From an uncultured Oscillospiraceae bacterium (GTDB lineage Bacteria > Bacillota > Clostridia > Oscillospirales > Oscillospiraceae): a DNA stretch of 10,801 nt. The stretch lies in assembly GCA_944385065.1 (NCBI GenBank), contig CALWVX010000047.1:1-10801 (forward strand), read 5' to 3'. Under the pieces are notes generated by a model. It searched no databases and was not told the DNA's origin. It was given only the letters and a program-made list of their open reading frames with translations. This document shows positions 1 to 5,645 of the stretch, piece after piece (positions within the stretch are counted from its first letter, which is position 1; every line of letters begins with the position of its first letter). The translations under genes were made by a program, and so were the position numbers.

Positions 1-40
1 CGCAGCTTGTGACGACGACATCGAGGTGAAAATTTCGTGC

Positions 41-165
41 AGCCTAACTCGAAAAAGTGGCTTTGTCACTTTTTCGATAGTCTCTCGCCGCCCGGAGGCG
101 GCGAAACCTCCTCATCCCTCGTCTCGCCCGCAGGCAAAAATCTCCCTCCCTCCGCAGGGGCGGGA
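41..165. repeat. Hairpin-rich intergenic element upstream of pheA
   Basis: Two perfect inverted repeats sit side by side. The first has 11-bp arms TCGAAAAAGTG (49-59) and CACTTTTTCGA (67-77) around a 7-nt loop, and CTA/TAG (44-46/78-80) extends it past a 2-nt bulge. The second has 8-bp arms TCGCCGCC (85-92) and GGCGGCGA (97-104) around CGGA. A pyrimidine-rich stretch with a weak CCCT/AGGG stem follows to about 165. The reading frame of pheA happens to stay open back through this element to a GTG at 26, but the encoded residues match no chorismate mutase N-terminus. It looks like a dispersed palindromic repeat. The first hairpin might also terminate an upstream gene, since A5 and T5 runs flank its short GC core. 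Copy number cannot be seen from one window. Confidence 0.55.
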
Positions 166-195
166 ACAAAAAATCGAGATAACTACAGAACCAAT

Positions 196-200
196 GGAGG
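196..200 (+). promoter_or_regulatory. Ribosome binding site that fixes the pheA start
   Basis: GGAGG ends 8 nt before the ATG at 209. An in-frame ATG at 194 and a GTG at 26 also exist, but the ATG at 194 overlaps this GGAGG and has no comparable site upstream. The start at 209 is therefore preferred. Confidence 0.7.
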
Positions 201-208
201 CATCGACC

Positions 209-1345
209 ATGGACCTTTCCGAACTCAGAGAAAAAATCGACCGGGTGGACGAGCAGATGCTCGCCCTGTTTTTGGAGCGCATGGACCTGGCCGAGGCGGT
301 GGCCGCCTATAAAAACGAGCACCACCTGCCGATTCTGAACCGGAGCCGGGAGCGGGAAATTCTGGCCTGGGCGGCCGAGAAGTCGGGCGACCGGGAGCGG
401 TACGCGTATCATCTGTTCACCACGCTCTTTGAGCTGGCCCGGGCCCGGCAGGCGGAGCTGATCTCCGCCCCGACGCAGGTGGAACAGCTGGTCCGGACGG
501 CGCTGGCCGCCGGAGAGGACGTCTTCCCCCAGACCGGTACAGTGGCCTGTCAGGGGGTGGAGGGGGCCAACTCCCAGGTTGCCTGCGACCGCCTGTTTCC
601 CCGGGGGGAGATTGTCTATGAAAAGACCTTCGAGGCGGTGGCCGAGGCGGTGGAATCGGGGCGGTGCCGGTTTGGGGTGCTCCCCTTTGAGAACAGCTCC
701 AACGGCTCGGTCCGGGCCGCCTACGAGCTGCTCCAGGACCGCCGGCTCTGGGTGGCCAGGTCGGTGCGGCTGTGCATCCGTCATGAGCTGCTGGCCCTGC
801 CCGGAGCCAGATTGGAGGACATCCGGGAAATCTATTCCCACGAGCAGGCCATCGGCCAGTGCAGCCGGTTCCTCCGCGGCCTGGAGGGGGTGAAGGTCAT
901 CCCCTGCGGCAATACCGCCATGGCGGCCCAGAAGGTGGCCGAGAGCGGCAGCCGTCGGATTGCCGCCATCTCCTCCCACCCCTGCGCCGCTCTGTACGGC
1001 CTGGAGTGCCTGCGGGACGACATTCAGAACAGCGACAACAATTACACCCGCTTCTTCTGCGTCACCCGCCAGCCGGTTATCTACCCCGGGGCGAACCGGA
1101 TCAGTCTGATTCTGGCCTGCGACAACCGCCCGGGGGCACTGTACGACATCCTGTCCAAGCTGGCCGCCCTGGGCATCAATATGACCAAGCTGGAGAGCTG
1201 TCCCGTCACCGGCCGGAACTTTGAGTACATCTTCTTTTTGGAGATGGAGGCCAGCGTGCTGGAGCCGGGCGTGCTGTCCATGCTGGAGGAGCTGGAGCGG
1301 GAGTGCGAGGGCTTCCACTTCCTGGGCAATTACGCGGAGATATAG
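209..1345 (+). CDS. pheA: Bifunctional chorismate mutase/prephenate dehydratase (P-protein)
   Basis: This 378-residue cytoplasmic enzyme should convert chorismate to prephenate and prephenate to phenylpyruvate, the committed steps to phenylalanine. Three domains are visible. An AroQ-type chorismate mutase spans about residues 1-85; R7, R24, K35, R47 and E48 align with the E. coli active-site set, and N44 stands where E. coli has Asp48. A prephenate dehydratase domain spans about 108-286, with the clostridial-style ACQGVEGANSQ start and the TRF signature at 280-282. An ACT domain spans about 297-372, with PGALYDIL and ESCP (329-332) where ESRP is usual, which implies phenylalanine feedback control. 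The length fits the family (about 360-390). The start follows the GGAGG at 196-200. No promoter or T-box was found upstream, so transcription may enter from the left. Identity is secure; the regulation is inferred. Confidence 0.95.
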   Translation: MDLSELREKIDRVDEQMLALFLERMDLAEAVAAYKNEHHLPILNRSREREILAWAAEKSGDRERYAYHLFTTLFELARARQAELISAPTQVEQLVRTALAAGEDVFPQTGTVACQGVEGANSQVACDRLFPRGEIVYEKTFEAVAEAVESGRCRFGVLPFENSSNGSVRAAYELLQDRRLWVARSVRLCIRHELLALPGARLEDIREIYSHEQAIGQCSRFLRGLEGVKVIPCGNTAMAAQKVAESGSRRIAAISSHPCAALYGLECLRDDIQNSDNNYTRFFCVTRQPVIYPGANRISLILACDNRPGALYDILSKLAALGINMTKLESCPVTGRNFEYIFFLEMEASVLEPGVLSMLEELERECEGFHFLGNYAEI

Positions 1346-1356
1346 ACACAGTTGTT

Positions 1357-1390
1357 AACGGCCCGTCCGGACTGCCGGACGGGCCGTTCT
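1357..1390 (+). terminator. Terminator after pheA
   Basis: A perfect 14-bp GC-rich stem (1357-1370 with 1375-1388) closes on the tetraloop ACTG, 11 nt after the pheA stop. The T-run is very short (TTCT), so release may be weaker than the stem suggests. It separates pheA from the next promoter. Confidence 0.8.
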
Positions 1391-1412
1391 GCCGCCCTCA
1401 GGCAAAAAGAGG

Positions 1413-1441
1413 TTGCCCGGGGGCGAACCGGGCCGTATAAT
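1413..1441 (+). promoter_or_regulatory. Sigma-A-type promoter of the gamma-glutamyltransferase gene
   Basis: TTGCCC at 1413-1418 and a perfect TATAAT at 1436-1441 are separated by exactly 17 bp. The site lies between the pheA terminator and the start at 1493, giving a leader of about 45 nt. Confidence 0.75.
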
Positions 1442-1492
1442 GGAGGAAAACGGACCGCCCTGGCCGACGGGGCGGAAAAGGAGCGAGCGATT

Positions 1493-3118
1493 ATGGTGAA
1501 CTTTGACCCGGAGCGGTATCCCTACCCCTCCCGCCGCAACGTGGTGTACGCCCGGCAGGCCATGGCCTGCACTTCGGTGCCACAGGGGGCCCAGATCGGG
1601 CTGGATGTGATGAAGGCGGGGGGAAACGCGGTGGATGCGGCGGTGGCCATGGCCGCCGCCATGCCCATGCTGGAGCCCACGGGCAACGGCCTGGGCAGCG
1701 ACTGCTTTGCCCTGGTCTGGCGGGCGGAGGAGAAAAAGCTCTATGGCCTCAACGCCAGCGGGACCGCCCCCGCCGCCCTCAGCGCCGCGCTGGTGCGAAA
1801 GCTGGGCCACCGGGAGATGCCCCGGGCCGGCTGGCTGCCCGCCATGGTGCCCGGCGCCCCGGCGGGGTGGGCCGAGCTGAACCGCCGGTTCGGAACCAGG
1901 CCGCTGGCCGAGCTGTTTGCCCCGGCGGAGGACTGTGCCCGGAAGGGGGCGCCGGTGGCGGTCAATGTGGCCCGGCAGTGGCGCAGGGATGTGGAGCGCA
2001 TCCGGGCGGCCCGGGCGGAAAACCCCGCGCCCCACGCCTATTGGTGGGAGTGCTTCACCAAAGACGGATCGCCCTATGGGCCGGGGGAGCTCTTTCGCTG
2101 GGAGGAGTATGCCCGGACGCTGGAGGAGCTGGCGGAGAGCAGCTGTGAGAGCTACTATCGGGGTCCCCTGATGGAGAAAATCGTGGCCTTCAGCCGGGAG
2201 ACCGGGGGCTATTTCCAGGAGGACGATTTCCGCGCCTACCGCCCGGAGTGGGTGGAGCCCATCACCGCGGACTACCGGGGCTATACCGTGTGCGAGATGC
2301 CCCCCAACGGCCACGGGATCACCGCCCTGATGGCCCTGAATCTTCTGCGGGGACTGGAGATGCCGGAGGAGAGGGAGAGCGCCCGCACCTATCATTTCAT
2401 TGCCGAGGCGATCAAGCTGGCCTATGCGGACACCAGGACCTATGTGGCCGATCCCCGGTATATGCGCACCAGGGTGGAGGACCTGCTGTCCGAGCGGTAT
2501 GCCGCCCGGCGGAGGGCCCTGATCGGCGACCGGGCGCTGGAGCCCGAGGCAGGGGACCCCTCCTGCGGGGGCACCATCTATCTGTGCACCGCCGATCCCC
2601 AGGGGAACATGGTGTCCCTGATCCAGAGTAACTACACCACCTTCGGCGCGGGGGTGGCCGTCCCGGGGACGGGCATCTCTCTGCAGAACCGGGGGGCCAA
2701 CTTCTCTCTGGACGAGAGCAGCGACAACTGTCTGGCGGGGGGCAAGCGGTCCTATCATACCATCATTCCCGGCTTTTTGATGAAGGATGGGGAGGCGGTG
2801 GGGCCCTTCGGCGTGATGGGGGCCTTTATGCAGCCCCAGGGACATGTCCAGGTAGTGGTCAACACGGTGGACTATCACATGAATCCCCAGGCGGCCCTGG
2901 ACGCGCCCCGCCTGCAGTGGATCGGCGGAAAACAGATTCAGCTGGAGCGGGAGGTCCCGGACCCCATTCCGCAGCAGCTGGCCGATATGGGGCACCAGGT
3001 GGAGGTGATCCGCGATCCCATTGACATGGGGCGGGGCCAGATCATCTGGCGAACCCGGGAGGGCCTCTATGTGGGGGCGACCGAGTCCCGCTGCGACGGG
3101 ACGGTGGCCGCCTGGTAA
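1493..3118 (+). CDS. Gamma-glutamyltransferase family protein, YwrD-like
   Basis: This 541-residue Ntn-hydrolase proenzyme is expected to cleave itself before Thr361 (in CGGTIYLCTADPQGN), giving subunits of about 360 and 181 residues. GGNAVDAA (43-50) is the family signature near the N-terminus, and QGH and DAPRLQW lie near the C-terminus. The start follows AAAAGGAG (1476-1483) at 9-nt spacing. No signal peptide is seen, so it is probably cytoplasmic, unlike secreted glutathione-degrading GGTs. Counting without gaps from the catalytic Thr, E. coli N411, Q430 and D433 become Y381, R400 and N403. E. coli R114 has no counterpart (LNASGTAP), and the oxyanion Gly pair becomes G443-A444. Those residues bind the gamma-glutamyl group in classical GGT, so the substrate may differ. 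The family call is firm; the reaction (hydrolase, acylase or transferase) is open. Confidence 0.88.
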   Translation: MVNFDPERYPYPSRRNVVYARQAMACTSVPQGAQIGLDVMKAGGNAVDAAVAMAAAMPMLEPTGNGLGSDCFALVWRAEEKKLYGLNASGTAPAALSAALVRKLGHREMPRAGWLPAMVPGAPAGWAELNRRFGTRPLAELFAPAEDCARKGAPVAVNVARQWRRDVERIRAARAENPAPHAYWWECFTKDGSPYGPGELFRWEEYARTLEELAESSCESYYRGPLMEKIVAFSRETGGYFQEDDFRAYRPEWVEPITADYRGYTVCEMPPNGHGITALMALNLLRGLEMPEERESARTYHFIAEAIKLAYADTRTYVADPRYMRTRVEDLLSERYAARRRALIGDRALEPEAGDPSCGGTIYLCTADPQGNMVSLIQSNYTTFGAGVAVPGTGISLQNRGANFSLDESSDNCLAGGKRSYHTIIPGFLMKDGEAVGPFGVMGAFMQPQGHVQVVVNTVDYHMNPQAALDAPRLQWIGGKQIQLEREVPDPIPQQLADMGHQVEVIRDPIDMGRGQIIWRTREGLYVGATESRCDGTVAAW

Positions 3119-3177
3119 TTCAGCGCGGGGCGGCCAACCGCCGCCCCGCGCTGAATTACCAGAATTTTTTCTTTTTC
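3112..3177 (+). terminator. Shared palindromic terminator between convergent GGT and corA genes
   Basis: A perfect 23-bp stem (3112-3134 with 3140-3162) encloses the 5-nt loop CAACC. Both convergent genes stop inside it: the + strand TAA at 3116-3118 and the - strand TAA at 3158-3156. On the + strand it is followed by a T-rich tract (3164-3176), so it is a strong intrinsic terminator for the GGT gene. In the corA direction no T-run follows, so termination there would rest on the stem alone. Confidence 0.85.
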
Positions 3178-4073
3178 ATGATCCACAAAGAGAGAATAAC
3201 GATCAGGACGCTGACCACAATGACGGCGGGGTAGCCATATTTCCAGCCCAGTTCCGGCATGCCGGCAAAATTCATTCCGTACCAGCCGGCAACCAGAGAC
3301 AGAGGCAGGAACAGGGTGGTGACCACGGTAAGCGTTTTCATGATCCGGTTTTGCCGAACGTCCACCTCGGTCTGAAACAGCTCCCGGACCTGAAGACAGT
3401 ACTCCCGCAGCAGCTGCGCGTCATCCCGAAGCCGGCCCAGACGGTGGGACAGCAGGTGGAAAAGGCGGTGCTCGTGCTCAGAGAACAGATCCGCGTCATC
3501 TTCCTCCAGCTCGCAGACTACGTCATCCAGCTGGGAATAGTAGCGGAACCAGTGCATCAGTTCCCGGCGCAGCCGGGAGATCGGGGCGGTGAATTGTTCC
3601 AGCTGTCCGGAGAGCACCTGATCCTCCAGCAGGCTCAGCTGGTCTTCCAGCTCCTCCAGATGGTGGGGATCCTTGGCCAGCAGAAGTTCCAGCAGCTCGT
3701 AGAAAATCCGGCCCGGACCGTTTTCCTGCCAGCGCTTTTCCCGGGACAGGCGCTTGACCAGGGCCCGGACAGAACCGCTGTCGTCACACAGAACCAGACG
3801 GTCCGATGTGAGCAGAAAACCGAAAGCGATTGCCTGCCCGGAGCGGGTCTGCCTGGGAGTGACCACCGTTCCGCACAGAAAATCCCGGCGGGCTTCGGCT
3901 CTGCAGCTGCGGGCGTCCCGGGCGGAGGGAGTGTGGCGGATGATGGCCTCCAGGCCGGCCAGCTGAGGCGGGTGCTCCAGCTCCTGAGAAGTCAGGAGCA
4001 CCAGAGCCCGGTCCTCTGGAACCAAAGGCCGTTGGACCGCCTCCAGCCGCTGCGCAATCAAATAGGTCTCCAT
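3156..4073 (-). CDS. corA: CorA-type divalent metal ion transporter
   Basis: This 305-residue inner-membrane protein belongs to the CorA (2-TM-GxN) family, pentameric channels for Mg2+ or Co2+ and, in some branches, Zn2+ efflux. A soluble, helix-rich cytoplasmic domain fills residues 1 to about 245. TM1 follows and ends at the diagnostic YGMNF (G266-M267-N268), which forms the pore selectivity filter. TM2 covers about 281-299. The protein ends in the basic tail KKKKFW, typical of the family. The ATG at 4073 is preceded by AGGAGGTG (4081-4088) at a 7-9 nt spacing. The reading frame stays open upstream to 4250, but that stretch crosses the promoter region and is not coding. Ion specificity cannot be read from the sequence. 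It is probably a single-gene unit; its short leader leaves no room for a magnesium riboswitch. Confidence 0.92.
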   Translation of the reverse strand: METYLIAQRLEAVQRPLVPEDRALVLLTSQELEHPPQLAGLEAIIRHTPSARDARSCRAEARRDFLCGTVVTPRQTRSGQAIAFGFLLTSDRLVLCDDSGSVRALVKRLSREKRWQENGPGRIFYELLELLLAKDPHHLEELEDQLSLLEDQVLSGQLEQFTAPISRLRRELMHWFRYYSQLDDVVCELEEDDADLFSEHEHRLFHLLSHRLGRLRDDAQLLREYCLQVRELFQTEVDVRQNRIMKTLTVVTTLFLPLSLVAGWYGMNFAGMPELGWKYGYPAVIVVSVLIVILSLWIMKKKKFW

Positions 4074-4103
4074 CTCCCCGCACCTCCTGTTGAATCTGGC
4101 GCT

Positions 4104-4132
4104 ATTATATCCCACGGCGAGGCGGCTGGCAA
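4104..4132 (-). promoter_or_regulatory. Promoter of corA
   Basis: On the minus strand TTGCCA (4132-4127) and a perfect TATAAT (4109-4104) are spaced by 17 bp. The start of transcription should fall near 4097, giving a leader of about 24 nt that contains the AGGAGGTG site. Confidence 0.78.
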
Positions 4133-4136
4133 GGGC

Positions 4137-4165
4137 TTGCGGGGGCCGGGGAGATATGCTATGAT
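4137..4165 (+). promoter_or_regulatory. Promoter of the aminoacyl-tRNA deacylase gene
   Basis: TTGCGG (4137-4142) and TATGAT (4160-4165) are spaced by 17 bp. Its -35 box starts only 4 bp beyond the -35 box of the divergent corA promoter, so two polymerases could hardly bind at once. Confidence 0.6.
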
Positions 4166-4179
4166 AAAAAACAGTCAAC

Positions 4180-4214
4180 CTACGAAGGCGTAGCCGCCGG
4201 CCTTTGGCGGACGC
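4180..4214 (+). promoter_or_regulatory. Overlapping alternative hairpins in the deacylase leader
   Basis: CTACG (4180-4184) can pair with CGTAG (4189-4193) around AAGG. Alternatively GCGT (4188-4191) pairs with ACGC (4211-4214) as an extension of CCGCC/GGCGG (4194-4198/4206-4210). The two forms share 4189-4191 and exclude each other. The structures end just before the ribosome binding site at 4222-4226. A regulatory role is only a suggestion. Confidence 0.35.
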
Positions 4215-4233
4215 TGCAGAGAGGAGAAAGAAG

Positions 4234-4800
4234 ATGCAGATTGACTCCACCCTCTATTCCGGACGCCCCGCCGACGAGACGGGACGCATTCCCCAGGAAC
4301 TGGCCGTCTATGACAGGCTGGATCAGCTGTCCATTCCCTATGTGCGGGTGGACCACGAGCATGCCGACACCATGGAGATCTGCCAGGAGGTGGAGCGGGT
4401 GCTGGGGAGCGAAATCTGCAAAAACCTGTTTTTGTGCAACCGGCAGCAGACGCAGTTCTACCTGCTGATGATGCCAGGGGACAAGCCCTTCAAGACCAAG
4501 TATCTGTCCGCCCAGCTGGGCTGCGCCCGGCTGTCCTTTGCCGATGAAACGCACATGCGGGACTATCTGGGCACGGTGCCCGGCTCGGTGTCCGCGCTGG
4601 AGCTGCTCTTTGACCGGGAACAGAAAGTTCAGCTGGTGATCGACCGGGAGCTGATGCAGGACGAATGGATCAGCGGCCACCCGGGCATCTCCACCTCGAC
4701 GCTCCGCCTGCGGCGGGAGGACCTGCTGCGCTATGCGGCCTCCACCGGCCACGAGCCGGTCTATGTGGACCTGCCCGACCCCCGCAGAGGAGAGGAATAA
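4234..4800 (+). CDS. YbaK/ProX-type aminoacyl-tRNA deacylase
   Basis: This 188-residue cytoplasmic protein resembles the ProX/PrdX branch of the YbaK family, trans-editing enzymes that hydrolyse mischarged tRNA such as Ala-tRNA(Pro) or Cys-tRNA(Pro). Visible family marks are CKNLFLCNR (62-70) with the expected active-site Lys at 63, YLLMMPGDK (76-84), the substrate loop GTVPGSVS (113-120) and GHPGISTSTL (148-157) in place of the common HPxxNTxT form. The start at ATG 4234 follows AGGAG (4222-4226) at 7 nt. A TTG at 4204 is in frame but lies inside the leader hairpin and lacks a binding site. The gene is alone between its own promoter and a terminator. The family is clear; the exact tRNA substrate is inferred, most likely Ala-tRNA(Pro). 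Confidence 0.88.
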   Translation: MQIDSTLYSGRPADETGRIPQELAVYDRLDQLSIPYVRVDHEHADTMEICQEVERVLGSEICKNLFLCNRQQTQFYLLMMPGDKPFKTKYLSAQLGCARLSFADETHMRDYLGTVPGSVSALELLFDREQKVQLVIDRELMQDEWISGHPGISTSTLRLRREDLLRYAASTGHEPVYVDLPDPRRGEE

Positions 4801-4846
4801 AAAACGGCCTCCTCCGGCAGTTCAAAGCCGGAGGAGGCCATTTTTA
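4798..4846. terminator. Bidirectional terminator between convergent genes
   Basis: A perfect 13-bp stem (4806-4818 with 4827-4839) surrounds an 8-nt loop. TTTTT (4841-4845) follows on the + strand, and an A-tract at 4799-4804 gives a T-run on the minus strand. It therefore serves both the deacylase gene and the convergent gene whose stop codon is at 4846-4844. Confidence 0.88.
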
Positions 4847-5548
4847 TGCTTTGCGCAGGATTCCCATGGGAGTGGACTCGGAGCCCTGTCCCAGGGGATT
4901 ATCCCCCAGCGCCCGGGCCAGCCAGTCCAGCGTGGGCTTTTTCTCGGAGAAGCCCAGAATGTTGGCGCCCAGGTCGTTGATGTCCACAATGGCCACCGGA
5001 TGGCCCAGCGCCTGGGCCAGGCGCTTCGCCGTCCCCATGGGGTCGGCGGGAGTAAGGACCACATAGTGGTCATAAGGAGGGATCGTACCCTCGGTGGGGC
5101 CGTCGATGCCCCGGGCCTTGGGGCCGGCCACAAGGTAGAACCACCCCTTTTTCCCCAGGAGCTTTCCGATCACGCTGCAGAAGGCGGCAAACAAAATGCG
5201 CAGCGTGCCGCATTCCTGCAGAGCCATTTCCATGGTCTCGGGGATGCCCAGGCCGATGCCGGCGGGGGTTTTGGTCACATAGCGGCTCAGCGTCACGGCC
5301 AGCTTCCGGGGCTTGATGTCCTCCATGGGAATGGCCCGGCTCTGGGTGCAGGCTACCGCTTTCTCCGAGATGAAGAGAATGTCGCCCTCCTGCATCAGGG
5401 GCTTGGGATAGCGGAGGACCACATCGGCCATGTCGTCCTCCTTGGTGATCAGATGGGTTTTGACCGGAATGCGCAGATAGTCCACACCGTCCACGGTGCG
5501 GACCAGGTGCTTGCCCGGGTTAGCGGAATAGTCGGTTTGCTCTGGCAT
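4844..5548 (-). CDS. Coenzyme F420-0:L-glutamate ligase-like protein
   Basis: This 234-residue soluble protein matches the CofE-like fold (F420 ligase family), whose founding members add gamma-linked glutamate to F420-0 with GTP. Family-like stretches are RIPVKTHLIT (26-35), the GDILFISEKAVACTQSR block (55-71), and near the C-terminus VLTPADPMGTAKRLAQALG (164-182) followed by VAIVDINDLGAN (185-196). The start at ATG 5548 follows GAGAGGAG (5565-5558) at about 9 nt. The open frame back to 5632 crosses the promoter and is rejected. No other F420 synthesis gene lies nearby, and such orphans occur in gut Firmicutes not known to make F420. A different gamma-glutamyl or amide-forming role is possible. 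The fold assignment is good; the function is unknown. Confidence 0.75.
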   Translation of the reverse strand: MPEQTDYSANPGKHLVRTVDGVDYLRIPVKTHLITKEDDMADVVLRYPKPLMQEGDILFISEKAVACTQSRAIPMEDIKPRKLAVTLSRYVTKTPAGIGLGIPETMEMALQECGTLRILFAAFCSVIGKLLGKKGWFYLVAGPKARGIDGPTEGTIPPYDHYVVLTPADPMGTAKRLAQALGHPVAIVDINDLGANILGFSEKKPTLDWLARALGDNPLGQGSESTPMGILRKA

Positions 5549-5609
5549 ATGGCTGCGCTCCTCTCGGCGGGATGGCCCGCCCTCATTTGAAATTCTTCTG
5601 CCGGCGCCC

Positions 5610-5638
5610 ATTATAGCACCGGCGCGGGACAATTTCCA
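5610..5638 (-). promoter_or_regulatory. Promoter of the F420-ligase-like gene
   Basis: On the minus strand a perfect TATAAT (5615-5610) lies 17 bp after TGGAAA (5638-5633), which matches 4 of 6 bases of TTGACA. It sits in the 97-bp gap after mtaB. The gene may thus be expressed alone as well as by read-through from mtaB, because no terminator hairpin is evident in the gap. Confidence 0.6.
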
Positions 5639-5645
5639 GCCGAAA

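Noticed and set aside
1..40. 3' end of an upstream gene
   Set aside because: Stops occur in two + frames at 10-12 and 27-29, so a gene tail is possible, but too little sequence remains to recognise any product.
26..208. N-terminal extension of PheA from a GTG at 26
   Set aside because: The extension translates hairpin repeats, lacks a plausible binding site, and does not resemble a chorismate mutase start.
1..208. A T-box or phenylalanine attenuator leader for pheA
   Set aside because: No T-box core sequence, no run of Phe codons in a leader peptide and no antiterminator-terminator pair with a T-run were found.
44..1318. A 424-codon open frame on the minus strand opposite pheA
   Set aside because: It is a shadow caused by GC-rich third positions of pheA. 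Its product is low-complexity, rich in Gly, Leu, His and Pro, with no family match, while the + strand encodes a complete three-domain P-protein.
1355..2995. A 546-codon minus-strand open frame opposite the GGT gene
   Set aside because: Biased His/Gly/Pro composition, no recognisable domain, and full overlap with a clear GGT family gene.
3021..4193. A 390-codon + strand open frame over corA
   Set aside because: It crosses the terminator and both promoters and has no domain; the minus strand carries the GMN-containing transporter.
4204..4233. Upstream TTG start for the deacylase
   Set aside because: It lies in a leader hairpin without a binding site; the ATG at 4234 has a well-placed AGGAG.
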